NCBI GenBank assembly: GCA_947687605.1
Contig: CANTUT010000689.1
Span: forward strand, 1-64,000
Source of the DNA: Reutealis trisperma
Taxonomy: Eukaryota; Streptophyta; Magnoliopsida; Malpighiales; Euphorbiaceae
Length of the DNA stretch: 64,000 nt
Direction of reading: 5' to 3'
Below the pieces are notes generated by a model. It saw only the letters and a list, made by a program, of their open reading frames with translations. It searched no databases and was not told the origin of the DNA. Of the stretch, positions 47,846 to 58,229 are shown in pieces (the stretch's first letter is position 1; the number at the start of each line of letters is the position of its first letter). Position numbers and translations under genes: made by a program.

Positions 47846-48052
47846 TCACGCCCATAATTACAGCCGTAACATTGGGCGTGAGTCAAGAGAGAATTTGGGA
47901 GATTGGCAGTGAGGTGTCACGCCTAATATTATGGGCGTGACCATGGGCGTAAGACAGGAGAGGCTTCTATTTCAAAGTTAGGCAGAGAAATGCAAGCTTC
48001 GTACGTTAATGATCGATCTCACGCCCAAGATTACGGGCGTGAGTGGGGGCGT
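47846..48052 (+). promoter_or_regulatory. Three CpG-rich inverted motifs in Athila U3 (5' LTR)
   Basis: Motifs of the form CACGCCC-N(5-12)-TTACGGGCGTG recur three times just before TATA (48074). In the 3' LTR they lie at 57798-58012, where one has 8-bp perfect arms TCACGCCC/GGGCGTGA (57868-57891). Their spacing relative to TATA suggests binding sites or structured elements; function unknown. Confidence 0.6.
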
Positions 48053-48073
48053 AATATGAAAAAATTTCAGCAG

Positions 48074-48080
48074 TATAAAA
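48074..48080 (+). promoter_or_regulatory. TATA box of Athila 5' LTR
   Basis: TATAAAA in 'cagtataaaagctctg', identical in the 3' LTR (58025-58031) and in the inverted copy. Confidence 0.7.
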
Positions 48081-49007
48081 GCTCTGTTTCAGCTAAAAAG
48101 GGGGATGGAACTTTGGAGACGGAGGGCCGACTTCTCTGAGTAAAACCCAGAGTTTGCAACTGGGATTGAAGGTGAAGAACATAGATCCACAAGTTTGAAC
48201 CAAGAATCAAAGATTAAAGTGGAGAATATCAAATCATTCGTCATGAGTTGTTTGATTTATTTTCTGTTTTTCTTTTCTTTTTGTATTCTTTCTTTGAACA
48301 TGAGCTAAACTTATCTTCTACCTAGATATAGATGAACCCTAGCATGTTTGTATGGATTGATTGGTTTTGATCTCAATTAAATCATTTGATTAAGTTGATT
48401 TACCTTTATGAATATTGATTGTTTAATTCCAAGTGATAATCGCATGCTTATTAGTTGGTTGTCATTTTTCAGATTCATGTCTTGAGAAAGCTTGATTTGA
48501 ATAGAATAATCATAGGGGTTGAGGATTGCTTGGGGTTCTAGAGATAGACTTACAAAATCCTTTAGTTTAATTCCTTGGTCTTAATGCATGAGCTATTTGA
48601 TTATGCTTGAGAAGAGATTCCTTGCATTCTAACTAGTGATTAGAGGTTAAGTCATTCGAGAGAAGTTTTAATCTAACTGTGTGGAATACCAAATTAACTT
48701 GATAAATTGATTCAATTGTTCACCTTTCTTGAAATACAATTGATTGCTAGAGGGATTCAATATCTGGGTAGGTCTTCATCATCAATTTTATTTGCAATTT
48801 ATTGGCTGTTCCTTAGTTTAATCTTTTAATCCACTTAGTCATTTTAATTTCAGCAATAAACCAAACCATTAATCTGCTAAACAATAATTGAAGTTTGAGC
48901 TAGTAATTGTCCTTGTCCCTTGTGGAACGATACTTTCACTCACTACTTTATTACTTGAGCGACCCGTGCACTTGCGATTGTATTGCATAAAATCGCAGTC
49001 AAGTTTT

Positions 49008-49025
49008 TGGCGCTGTTGCCGGGGA
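49008..49025 (+). other. Primer-binding site of Athila element (tRNA-Asp type)
   Basis: TGGCGCTGTTGCCGGGGA, six bases after the LTR end, matches the complement of plant tRNA-Asp 3' sequence except for one C-to-T change. This is the PBS known for Athila relatives. Confidence 0.8.
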
Positions 49026-49138
49026 CACGGTTTACAATATTAGCAACACAATAGAGATTATTGATTTAGCTTTATTTTTATTTGTCATTACATTTTGTTC
49101 TTGGTATTGGCTGTGATTTCAGGTACTCCTTTTGTTGC

Positions 49139-50656
49139 ATGACCAGAGCTAGTTCTTCTCATCTGGTAGAATTTGATCCTGAGATAGAAAAGACACTGAG
49201 ACGAAAGCGGAAGGAAGAAAGGGAACTAGCTTTGGTGGATGAAGTGGCTGATTTCAAAGACTTGAAATCAGATCCTGAGGAAGAGTTGGAATTGATGGCT
49301 GATCCACCACCAAGAACTATGCAAGACTTTGCCAGGCCAAACTTCAATGGGCTTGAGTCAAGCATTGCAAGGCCGGCAGTCGCTGCAAATAATTTTGAAA
49401 TCAAGACAAATGTCATACAGATGTTGCAGCAGACTTGCCAGTTTGATGGCCTTCCGTATGAAGACCCTAACGCATATCTAGAGAACTTTCTGGAGATCTG
49501 TGACACGTTTAAGATCAATGGTGCAACAGATGATGCGATTAGGTTGAGATTGTTTCCATTCTCACTGAAGGACCGACCAAAGAAGTGGCTCAAGTCTTTC
49601 TCTGCTGGCACTCTCACTACTTGGGCTCAGTTAGCTGAGAAGTTTCTGGAGAATTACTTTCCACCATCTAAGACTGCCAAATTTAGAAACGACATCTCAT
49701 CTTTTGTGCAGCAGGATGGAGAGACTTTATATGATGGATGGGAAAGATACAAAGACTTGCTGAGGCGGTGTCCACACCATGGGTTCCCATTATGGCTGCA
49801 GATCCAGACCTTTTACAATGGCTTGAACTATTCAAGTAAACAAGCCATTAACATAGCAGCTAGAGGGTCCATTAATAGCAAAACTCCAGAGCAAGCAAGA
49901 GATCTGATAGAAGAAATGGCCTTGACAATCTATCAATGGCAGTTACCAAGAGAGCAAGGCAGAGTTAAAGCAGCTGGTTCCCATGCAGTTGATCCAGTAG
50001 TTGCCTTGACAGCCCAGCTTGAAGCTATGAACAGGAAGATTGATTCTATGGTAGCTGGGGCATTCAGGCCACAGCAGGTGATGTTTTGTGATCTGTGTGG
50101 GGGAGGACACCAGAGTCAGGAATGTGATACTGGAGGTGTCTTTGCCAAGCCAGAGCAAGTGGACTATGTGGGTGGTATGAATAGAAGCCAGCAGCAGAAC
50201 AACCCATATAGTAACACTTATAATCCAGGGTGGAGGAATCATCCAAATTTCTCATGGAGTAATCAGAACAATTCAAGACCTCCACCTGGGTTTCAGCAAC
50301 CTCTGCAGTCACAAGCTCCAGCAACTTCTAGGAGGAACCCTTTAGAAGAAACAATGATGAAATTCATGGAGTCTAATGAGCAGAGACATAAAGAAAATGA
50401 GCAGAGGCAAAAAGATATTGAAATAGTACTCCAAAATCAGCAAGCTTCCATTCACAATTTGGAGAATTAGATGGGGCAATTTGCTAAGCTGCTCAGTGAA
50501 AGGCAACAAGGGAGTTTGCCTAGCAACACTGAGGCAAATCCAAAAGAGCAGCTGAAGGCAATTACCTTGAGGAGTGGAAAGCAATTACAAGGGAGTGCTG
50601 TTGAGGAACAAGAAGTGGTTGGAGAAGAGGTTGAGGCACCAGGTGCCAAGGAATAG
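49139..50656 (+). pseudogene. Athila gag, with two internal stops
   Basis: The start MTRASSSHLVEFDPEIEKTL is preferred over an upstream ATG (49082), because relatives begin at this MTR-type start and a splice-acceptor-like 'tttcag' precedes it. The retrotransposon gag domain spans NAYLENFLEICDTFKINGAT to AINIAARGSINSKTPEQARD. The zinc knuckle is CDLCGGGHQSQEC (50087-50125; CX2CX3HX4C, the Athila spacing). Stops at 50468-50470 (TAG in LEN-stop-MGQ) and 50654-50656 break it. The first corresponds to a conserved Gln (CAG to TAG). Gag would form particles and bind RNA. Confidence 0.9.
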
Positions 50657-51500
50657 GGAGCTGAAAAGGAAGTTGCAGTAGGAAATGGAGCAGAAAAGGA
50701 GAAAGCTATACCAGCATCTACCCCACCACTGAAGGAGTATCGACCTCGGGTACCATATCTGGCACAATTGCAGAAAGACAAGCTTGATGCTTAATTCGGT
50801 AAGTTTGTTGAACTCTTTAAGCAACTTCATATTAATATACCTTTTGCTGAAGCTCTATCACAAATGCCCAAATATGCTAAATTTTTGAAAGAGCTCCTTT
50901 CTAACAAAAGGAAGCTTGAGGAAGTGTCACTGGTGCATTTGTCAGAAAAGAGCTCAGCAATTCTGCAAAGGAGGTTGCCCAAAAAACTGAAAGATCCTGG
51001 TAGTTTCAATATTCCATGTTTTATAGGCAACCTTGAAATTAAAAGTGCTTTAGCTGATTTAGGGGCTAGCATAAGTGTGATGCCCTATAAGGTTTTTAAG
51101 GAATTGAATATTGGAGAACCTAAACCAACACACATGACCATCCAATTAGCTGATAAGTCAGTAGTATACCCTCGTGGTATCATTGAGGATGTGTTGGTAA
51201 AGGTTGGGGAGTTCATCTTCCCAAATGATTTTGTAATTATTGACATGGATGAGGATGTGGATGTTTCGCTTATCCTTGGTAGGCCATTTTTGAATACAGC
51301 CCATGCCCTCATCGATGTCCATAATGGTACTTTAACTTTAAGAGTAGGGAGTGAACAAGTAGTTTTTCATATCGCTAATGCCATGAAGCACCCACTTGCA
51401 CTTGATGAGGAGGATTCATGCAATGATATTGTTGAGCATGAAACTGTTAATTTTGTTACTAATATTGTTTCCAAGGATCCCCTTGAGTTGTGTTTGGTGC
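50657..51500 (+). pseudogene. Athila protease region of the gag-pol frame
   Basis: After a stop at 50792-50794 (KLDA-stop-FGKF; a conserved Gln, CAA to TAA) the frame continues HINIPFAEALSQMPKYAKFL, then GSFNIPCFIGNLEIKSALAD. The active-site motif DLGAS is at 51056 onward, the Athila form of D-T/S-G. ISVMPYKVFKELNIG and SLILGRPFLNTAHALIDVHN (conserved LGRPFL flap) follow. Everything is in the same frame as gag. Confidence 0.88.
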
Positions 51501-51699
51501 AGGATCAGGTAGAGACCCAGGAAGCAAGAGAGCAGTTGGCATACATGGAGTCAGGCAAGACTTGGAAAAAGGAGGCATTTGAATCCTTTGAGATGCTTAA
51601 GGAAGAGAAGATGAAGCCATCTGTTGTTGATCCGCCAACTTTGGAGCTCAAGCAACTCCCTTCTCATTTGGAGTATGCTTTTCTGGTGGAGAATGCCAA

Positions 51700-52780
51700 G
51701 CTGCCTGTGATTGTAAATGCTAGCCTCTCTGAAGAACAGAAAGCAAGGTTATTGGAGGTCTTAGGAAAACACAAGAGAGCTCTAGCATGGAAAGTTGCAG
51801 ATATCAAGGGCATTAGTCCATCTTTTTGTACCCACAAGATTCTAATGGAGGATGACTTCAAACCAGTTGTCCAGCCTCAAAGAAGATTGAATCCCAAAAT
51901 GAAGGAGGTTGTGAAAGCTGAAGTCATCAAGTTACTTGATGCTGGGATCATCTACCCTATTTCAGACAGTTCATGGGTGAGCCCTATTCAGGTGGTACCA
52001 AAGAAAGGAGGAATGACTGTGGTTCCTAATGAGAAGAATGAGCTAATTCCAATGAGAATAGTCACAGGCTGGAGGGTTTGCATTGACTACAGAAAGTTGA
52101 ATGATGCAACAAGGAAGGATCATTTTCCCTTGCCCTTCATTGACCAGATGTTGGAAAGGTTAGCTGGGCATGCGTATTACTGCTTCCTGGATGGTCTATC
52201 AGGTTACTTTCAGATACCTATAGCACCTAAAGACTAAGAGAAAATGACCTTCACCTGCCCATATGGAACTTTTGCCTACCGAAGAATGCCATTCGGACTG
52301 TGTAATGCACCTGCAACCTTCCAGAGGTGTATGATGGTGATATTTGATGAGCTAGTGGAGGATATCATGGAAGTTTTCATGGATGATTTTTCAGTCCATG
52401 GTGATTCTTTTGGGAAATGCTTGGCAAACTTGGAAAGAGTATTGATGAGATGCGAAGAGACTAACTTGGTGCTGAATTGGGAGAAGTGTCACTTCATGGT
52501 CCAAGAAGGAATAGTCTTGGGACATAAAATTTCAAGTAAGGGTATTGAGGTAGACCGAGCCAAAATAGAAACCATTGAAAAGTTACCCCCTCCCACATCT
52601 GTCAAAGCTATTAGAAGTTTCTTGGGGCATGCGGGCTTCTACAGGAGATTTATCAAGGATTTTTCCAAGATTGCTCGGCCGCTGACCAAGTTACTTGAGA
52701 AAGATATGGAATTCAACTTTGATGGCGAATGTTTACAAGCTTTCAACACCTTGAAGGCTAAACTGGTTGATGCACCCATA
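51700..52780 (+). pseudogene. Athila reverse transcriptase domain
   Basis: VIKLLDAGIIYPISDSSWVS, VVPKKGGMTVV, WRVCIDYRKLNDATRKDHFP and CFLDGLSGYFQIPIAPKD are followed by a stop (52235-52237, conserved Gln, CAA to TAA). TFTCPYGTFAYRRMPFGLCN then VFMDDFSVHGDSFGKCL (about 52372-52420) gives the FMDD active site usual in Athila. KIETIEKLPPPTSVKAIRSF and LGHAGFYRRFIKDFSKIARP form the thumb. One stop apart, the domain is complete. Confidence 0.92.
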
Positions 52781-52794
52781 ATGGTAGCTCCTGA

Positions 52795-53170
52795 TTGGAA
52801 CCTACCTTTTGAGCTGATGTGTGATGCAAGTGATGCAGCAGTTGGGGCAGTTTTGGGCCAGAGAAGGGAGAAGCATTTTTAGCCCATTTACTATGCAAGC
52901 AAGACACTGAATGGGGCCCAAGCTAACTACACCACCACTGAGAAAGAACTGTTGGCTGTTGTGTTCGCCTTTGACAAGTTTCGCTCCTATTTGATCTTAT
53001 CAAAGGTGATAGTTTATGCAGACCATTCGGCTTTGCGGTATCTCTTTGCCAAAAATGATGCAAAGCCAAGATTAATCCAGTGGGTGTTACTGCTACAAGA
53101 GTTTGATTTGGAGATACAAGATAAGAGGGGAGCTGAGAATCTTGCAGCTGACCACCTCTCAAAGCTGGAG
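52795..53170 (+). pseudogene. Athila RNase H domain
   Basis: FELMCDASDAAVGAVLGQRR carries the first Asp. A stop at 52880-52882 follows REKHF. IYYASKTLNGAQANYTTTEK and ELLAVVFAFDKFRSYLILSK carry the Glu. VIVYADHSALRYLFAKNDAK has the D-H block. AENLAADHLSKLENP ends the domain. There is one RNase H only, unlike element C. Confidence 0.9.
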
Positions 53171-53179
53171 AATCCAAAC

Positions 53180-54532
53180 ATAAAAGCACTCGAAGAAGGA
53201 GACATTGATGACCACTTCCCGGATGAACAACTGTGCGGACTGGTAGGTATGGTAAGTGCTTCTAACTCTAAATTGCCTTGGTTTGCAGATTTTGCGAATT
53301 ATCTGGCTGTGAGGGAACTCCCAAAAGAGTTAACTTATCAACAAAAGAAGAAATTCTTTTCCAATTTGAAATACTACTTCTGGGAGGATCCCTATCTATT
53401 TAAATTGTGTGCTGATCATATGATCCGGCGTTGCGTGGCTTGGCCTGAAACTGTGATTATTATCAACCATTGCCACGCCGGACCAGCTGGTGGTCATATG
53501 GGGCCTAGTAGAACTGCTCAAAAAGTTTTAGAATCAGGATTTTATTGGCCCACTTTGTTTAAAGATTGTTATGAGTTTGTGCAACATTGTGATCATTGCC
53601 AAAGAACTGGAAATATTTTGTCGCGGGATGAGATGCCTCAAAATGGTATTTTAGTTTGTGAGATATTTGATGTCTGAGGCATTGATTTCATGGGACCATT
53701 TCCAAATTCTTTTGGCAACACATATATTTTGGTGGCTATTGATTATGTGTCGAAATGGCCTGAGGCTCAGGCCTTGGCCAGAAATGATGCTAGGATGGTA
53801 GTAAAGTTTCTGAAAAAATTGTTTTCTCGATTTGGTATACCAAAGGCCATTATAAGTGATAGGGGAACCCATTTCTATAACGCTCAACTTGAGAAAGTAT
53901 TCAAAAGGCTGGGTGTTACACACAAGTTGGCTATCCCATATCATCCCCAGACTAGTGGCCAAGTCGAGAATACAAATAGGGAGATTAAAAGAATACTTGA
54001 GAAGACTATAGAGCGATCTAGGAAGGAGTGGTCTGAGAAGTTAAATGATGCTCTATGGGCTTTTAGGACAGCTTTCAAAACTCCCCTGGGAACCACACCA
54101 TATAGGCTAGTGTATAGAAAGGCTTGCCATTTGCCTGTAGAAATTGAACATAATGCATTTTGGGCTATTAAACATATTAATCTTGATCTAGCTAGTGCAG
54201 GTGAGAAAAGGCAATTGTAGGTGAATGAGCTGGATGAATGGAGACTGCAGGCATATGACAATGCCAGGATGTATAAGGAAAGAACTAAAAGATGGCATGA
54301 TGCCCGGATCAAGCAAAGGAAGGAATTTCAAGTAGGAGATCAGGTGCTTCTCTGCAATTCTAAACTTTGACTTTTTCCAGGTAAGTTGAAATCTCGGTGG
54401 TCTGGTCCTTTTATTGTGAAAGAGGTATTTCCCTATGGAATTGTTGAATTGGCTCACCCTGAGAAAGGAGACTTTAAGGTCAACGAGCACAGGCTCAAGC
54501 TGTATTTTGATGGTAAGATGGAACAGACTTAA
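53180..54532 (+). pseudogene. Athila integrase and C-terminal tail
   Basis: The zinc-binding block contains HCHAGPAGGHMGPSRTAQKV and CDHCQRTGNI. A TGA at 53675-53677 replaces a conserved Trp before GIDFMGPFPNSFGNTYILVA (first Asp of DDE). IISDRGTHFYNAQLEKVFKR has the second Asp and YHPQTSGQVENTNREIKRIL the Glu. Stops at 54218-54220 and 54368-54370 lie in the C-terminal domain. The frame ends at 54530-54532. All DDE residues are present. No chromodomain is visible. Confidence 0.9.
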
Positions 54533-54593
54533 GAGGTTCTCCACCTCCAGGATTCGGGATGAGAAATCATCCTAAACGTCCAGCTAAGACGAC

Positions 54594-54629
54594 GTTAAAG
54601 AAGCACTGGGTGGGAGGCAACCCACCATT
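54594..54629 (+). promoter_or_regulatory. Post-pol conserved hairpin of Athila elements
   Basis: 'aaagaagcactgggtggg' followed by 'aggcaacccaccattt' can pair as GGGTGGG / CCCACC-like stems. I recall a near-identical 'TGGGAGGCAACCCA' motif after pol in many plant Athila elements, which suggests a conserved RNA structure. Function unknown. Confidence 0.6.
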
Positions 54630-54962
54630 TATTTTTTTTTATTTTGATTAAATTGTGTTCTTTTAGTTATTGTTTCTGAAAAAAAAAAAAAGAAAGAGAG
54701 AAAGAAATGCGCATGTGGAGTGGATGCACACACTAAATTTTCATGCATGGAATCTGTGTTGGTAGGTAGACAACCACATGTAATGCATAAGGCTGTCAAG
54801 ATATCATTATGAGAAGTCATTCGCTTAGCACACACATGAGCCACCTCCCCAATTATCATGCAAGTGCCATGCATTGTGTGTCTTTAAGAGAAATGGCAGA
54901 AAGGATAACTCATTCTTGAAATTGAAATCTTTGCTTAATATTTTGGGCCAGTAAGTGCAATC

Positions 54963-55238
54963 ATGAGTGCTGGAAATTCTAAGGGTTTGTATGAAGCTGG
55001 TCCTTCCTCGTCCAAGGGCAAACAGAAGGCTTCTTCTCCGGATATGACTCCCGAGCAAGTGACTGCATTTTATGCTCATGCTCGGGCTTATCCCGCTCCT
55101 AATGAATACACTTTCTCCCTAGAAGAGATTATTGAAATGGAGAAAGAGGCAAAACAAGTGGAAGCTACCCCCAAAGAGATTGAACTTGTGTATATTACTA
55201 ATGATGAGGATGAGGGGAAACCAGGAAAAGAAAAATAG
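54963..55238 (+). CDS. Small additional ORF (91 aa) of Athila element, unknown function
   Basis: It starts MSAGNSKGLYEAGPSSSKGK and is intact, with a Ser/Lys/Pro-rich start, a middle part FYAHARAYPAPNEYTFSLEE and an acidic/basic C-terminus ending GKEK. The last ~14 bases and the stop codon lie in the inverted-repeat arm that begins at about 55225, so the original 3' end was probably longer and was replaced by the inverted duplication. No signal peptide or membrane segment is present, so it is not an obvious env-like gene. I do not recognise a family. Confidence 0.45.
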   Translation: MSAGNSKGLYEAGPSSSKGKQKASSPDMTPEQVTAFYAHARAYPAPNEYTFSLEEIIEMEKEAKQVEATPKEIELVYITNDEDEGKPGKEK

Positions 55239-56440
55239 AAAATAAATCAAACAACTCATGACGAATGATTTGATATTCTCCACTTTAATCTTTGATTCTT
55301 AGTTCAAAACTTGTGGATCTATGTTCTTCACCTTCAATCCCAGTTGCAAACTCTGGGTTTTACTCAGAGAAGTCGGCCCTCCGTCTCCAAAGTTCCATCC
55401 CCCTTTTTAGCTGAAACAGAGCTTTTATACTGCTGAAATTTTTCCATGTTACGCCCCCACTCATGCCCATAATCTTGGGCGTGAGATCGATCATTAACGT
55501 ATGAAGCCTGCATTTCTCTGCCTAACTTTGAAACAGAAGCCTCTCCTATCTTACGCCCATGGTGACGCCCGTAATATTGGGCGTGACACCTCACTGCCAA
55601 TCTCCCAAATTCTCTCTTGACTCACGCCCAATGTTACGGTCGTAATTACAGGCGTGAGCTGGGTGGCTTAGCTCTTTTTCCTTGAAAAACCTCCGTTTTT
55701 GCACTATTTCCTTGTGCGCTCCTTCCATTTCTTCCTGGCCAGTCCCACTATAGAAAAAGATCTGAAAAATAATCTTCAACGCACAAATCAAACTTAATTT
55801 CAACCTTAAATCATGATAATGTAGGGGTTAGGATATAGACATATGTTCAATTATCAAACTCCCCCACACTTGAGTGTTTGCTTGTCCTCAAGCAAATTGA
55901 ATAAAGATAACCATCAGAAATGAGCTTCCCCTCTTAAAGCAACTAATGGCACTTCAAGCATCCTAGCAACAACTTCTAATCCAAAAGGTTCAAGATCTTT
56001 AGCCACAATTCATACTTTGAACAGGTTAGCACAATGAGGAATTTTCATAATCAGAGCTACAAACCTCAAAATCTAAAAACCGCAGTTAAAAATGTGAGCA
56101 CAATATTCCACTGATAAAAGGTTCAACACAAAGCCAATCTCAGAAAGATTTTTCCCCTAGGTGAATGACTGCTCCCTTCACTTATCATCTCTTCATATAT
56201 ATTTTATTTTATTTTATTTTATTATTATTATTATTATTAATTTTTTTTTTAAATCACAGGAGCCCGACTTGTTTGATTAGTCATACTAGTCTTTTGACGC
56301 GAAAGTTCACATTTGTGATGCCAACTCCCGGTTACTCAACTAGGATCACCAATTCAAATGGCTACTAGCTCTATTCATACTCTCAATGAGAATAGCAGAA
56401 TAGGTTTTCCTTTTCAAAGCTCCTATGCAACAGAAAATTT
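55225..56440 (-). repeat. Left arm of Athila internal inverted repeat (inverted 3' end)
   Basis: Reverse complement of 57013-58229. It contains the 3' untranslated region, the PPT, the LTR start (TGATAATTG read from about 55853 leftwards) and the first ~630 bp of U3/R, including the palindromes and TATA. Near-identical in sequence to the right arm. Confidence 0.93.
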
Positions 56441-57012
56441 TTTCTTTGTTTGGTTGTTTGTTTTGGGAATGATTGTGGACAACTGGTATTGTCACATGTT
56501 TTTTCTTTGATGGTGTTTACTTTTAAAGGTCTGTAGCTCTATTCTGACGTGGCTTGGATACTAACACGGACACGCATCTATCTTTTCCATTCAGAATCAT
56601 CAGGGCAGTTTTTCTATCTCTTTCTTATTCTTTTCATTTTTGGTAGTAATACACATACATTGGGGACAATGTATTATCTAAGTGTGGGGGAGGGCTGTTA
56701 AATTGATTAGTTTTGGAGGCCAAGTTTGAGTTGTCCAAGTAGATTGAATTCTAATAATGGTTAGTCATGAAGTTTTCTTCTCGTGGTAATGAAGTGCGGA
56801 TTGTTAACTGGCAACGACTTGTTGATTCGGGGTTCAAAGGAATTAGTCACCTTTTGAACGTTGAACTTGGTAGTTGGATGAGGAGGTGGATTGACATATG
56901 TAAAAAATCCTTAGTTACATTTGTGAGCATAAAATATTCCGTGGTAAGTTTAATCGAAGCTAGTTCAATTATCAATACTCTAGGTTTGGATGACTGCATC
57001 TCGATATAAAAA
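56441..57012 (+). other. Loop of Athila inverted repeat with a second PPT-like motif
   Basis: It contains 'cattggggacaatgtattat' 'ctaagtgtgggggaggg' (56659-56697), an Athila-type pre-LTR purine motif that closely resembles the true PPT at 57583-57597. It also has a poly-A run at 57009-57020. There is no conserved gene, although an 80-codon frame (56767-57009) is open. Confidence 0.6.
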
Positions 57013-58229
57013 AAAAAAAATTCTGTTGCATAGGAGCTTTGAAAAGGAAAACCTATTCCGCTATTCTCATTGAGAGTATGAATAGAGCTAGTAGCCATTT
57101 GAATTGGTGATCCTAGTTGAGTAACCGGGAGTTGGCATCACAAATGTGAACTTTCGCGTCAAAAGACTAGTATGACTAATCAAACAAGTCGGGCTCCTGT
57201 GATTTAAATAAATAAATAAATAAATAAATAATAATAATAAAATAAAATAAAATATATATGAAGAGATGATAAGTGAAGGGAGCAGTCATTCACCTAAGGG
57301 AAAAATCTTTCTGAGATTGGCTTTGTGTTGAACCTTTTATTAGTGGAATATTGTGCTCACATTTTTAACTGCGGTTTTTGGATTTTGAGGTTTGTAGCTC
57401 TGATTATGAAAATTCCTCATTGTGCTAACCTATTCAAAGTATGAATTATGGCTAAAGATCTTGAACCTTTAGGATTAGAAGTTGTTGCCAGGATGCTTGA
57501 AGTGCCATTAGTTGCTTTAAGAGGGGAAGCTCATTTCTTATGGTTATCTTTATTCAATTTGCTTGAGGACAAGCAAACACTCAAGTGTGGGGGAGTTTGA
57601 TAATTGAACATATGTCTATATCCTAACCCCTACATTATCATGATTTAAGGTTGAAATTAAGTTTGATTTGTGCGTTGAAGATTATTTTTCAGATCTTTTT
57701 CTATAGTGGGACTGGCCAGGAAGAAATGGAAGGAGCGCACAAGGAAATAGTGCAAAAACGGAGGTTTTTCATGGAAAAAGAGCTAAGCCACCCAGCTCAT
57801 GCCCGTAATTACGGCCGTAACATTGGGCGTGAGTCAAGAGAGAATTTGGGAGATTGGCAGTGAGGTGTCACGCCCAATATTACGGGCGTGACCACGGGCG
57901 TAAGACAGGAGAGGCTTCTATTTCAAAGTTAGGCAGAGAAATGCAGGCTTCGTACGTTAATGATCGATCTCATGCCCAAGATTACGGGCGTGAGTGGGGG
58001 CATAACATGGAAAAATTTTAGCAGTATAAAAGCTCTGTTTCAGCTAAAAAGGGGGATGGAACTTTGGAGACGGAGGGCTTACTTCTCTGAGTAAAACCCA
58101 GAGTTTGCAACTGGGATTGAAGGTGAAGAACATAGATCCACAAGTTTTGAACCAAGAATCGAAGATTAAAGTGGAGAATATCAAATCATTCGTCATGAGT
58201 TGTTTGATTTATTTTCTGTTTTTCTTTTC
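57013..58229 (+). repeat. Right arm of Athila internal inverted repeat
   Basis: It covers the last ~585 bp of the internal region and the first ~632 bp of the 3' LTR, and pairs with 55225-56440. Confidence 0.93.
57583..57597 (+). other. Polypurine tract of Athila element
   Basis: 'aagtgtgggggagtt' stands immediately before the 3' LTR start TGATAATTG (57598). Confidence 0.8.

Larger units (their letters stand above)
47647..49001 (+). repeat. 5' LTR of Athila element
   Basis: It runs from TGATAATTGAACATATGTC to GCAGTCA. U3 contains three CACGCCC/GGGCGTG palindromes (47846-48052) just upstream of the TATA box. The rest is AT-rich. Confidence 0.95.

Noticed and set aside
47700..47912. 70-codon ORF present in both Athila LTRs and in the inverted arm
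   Set aside because: It lies upstream of the LTR TATA box, its three copies are explained by recent duplication of the LTR itself, and it has no recognisable domain.
56767..57009. 80-codon ORF in the loop of the Athila inverted repeat
   Set aside because: No recognisable domain, starts after the PPT-like motif, and ends in the poly-A run; probably chance, though an ancestral 3' gene fragment cannot be excluded.
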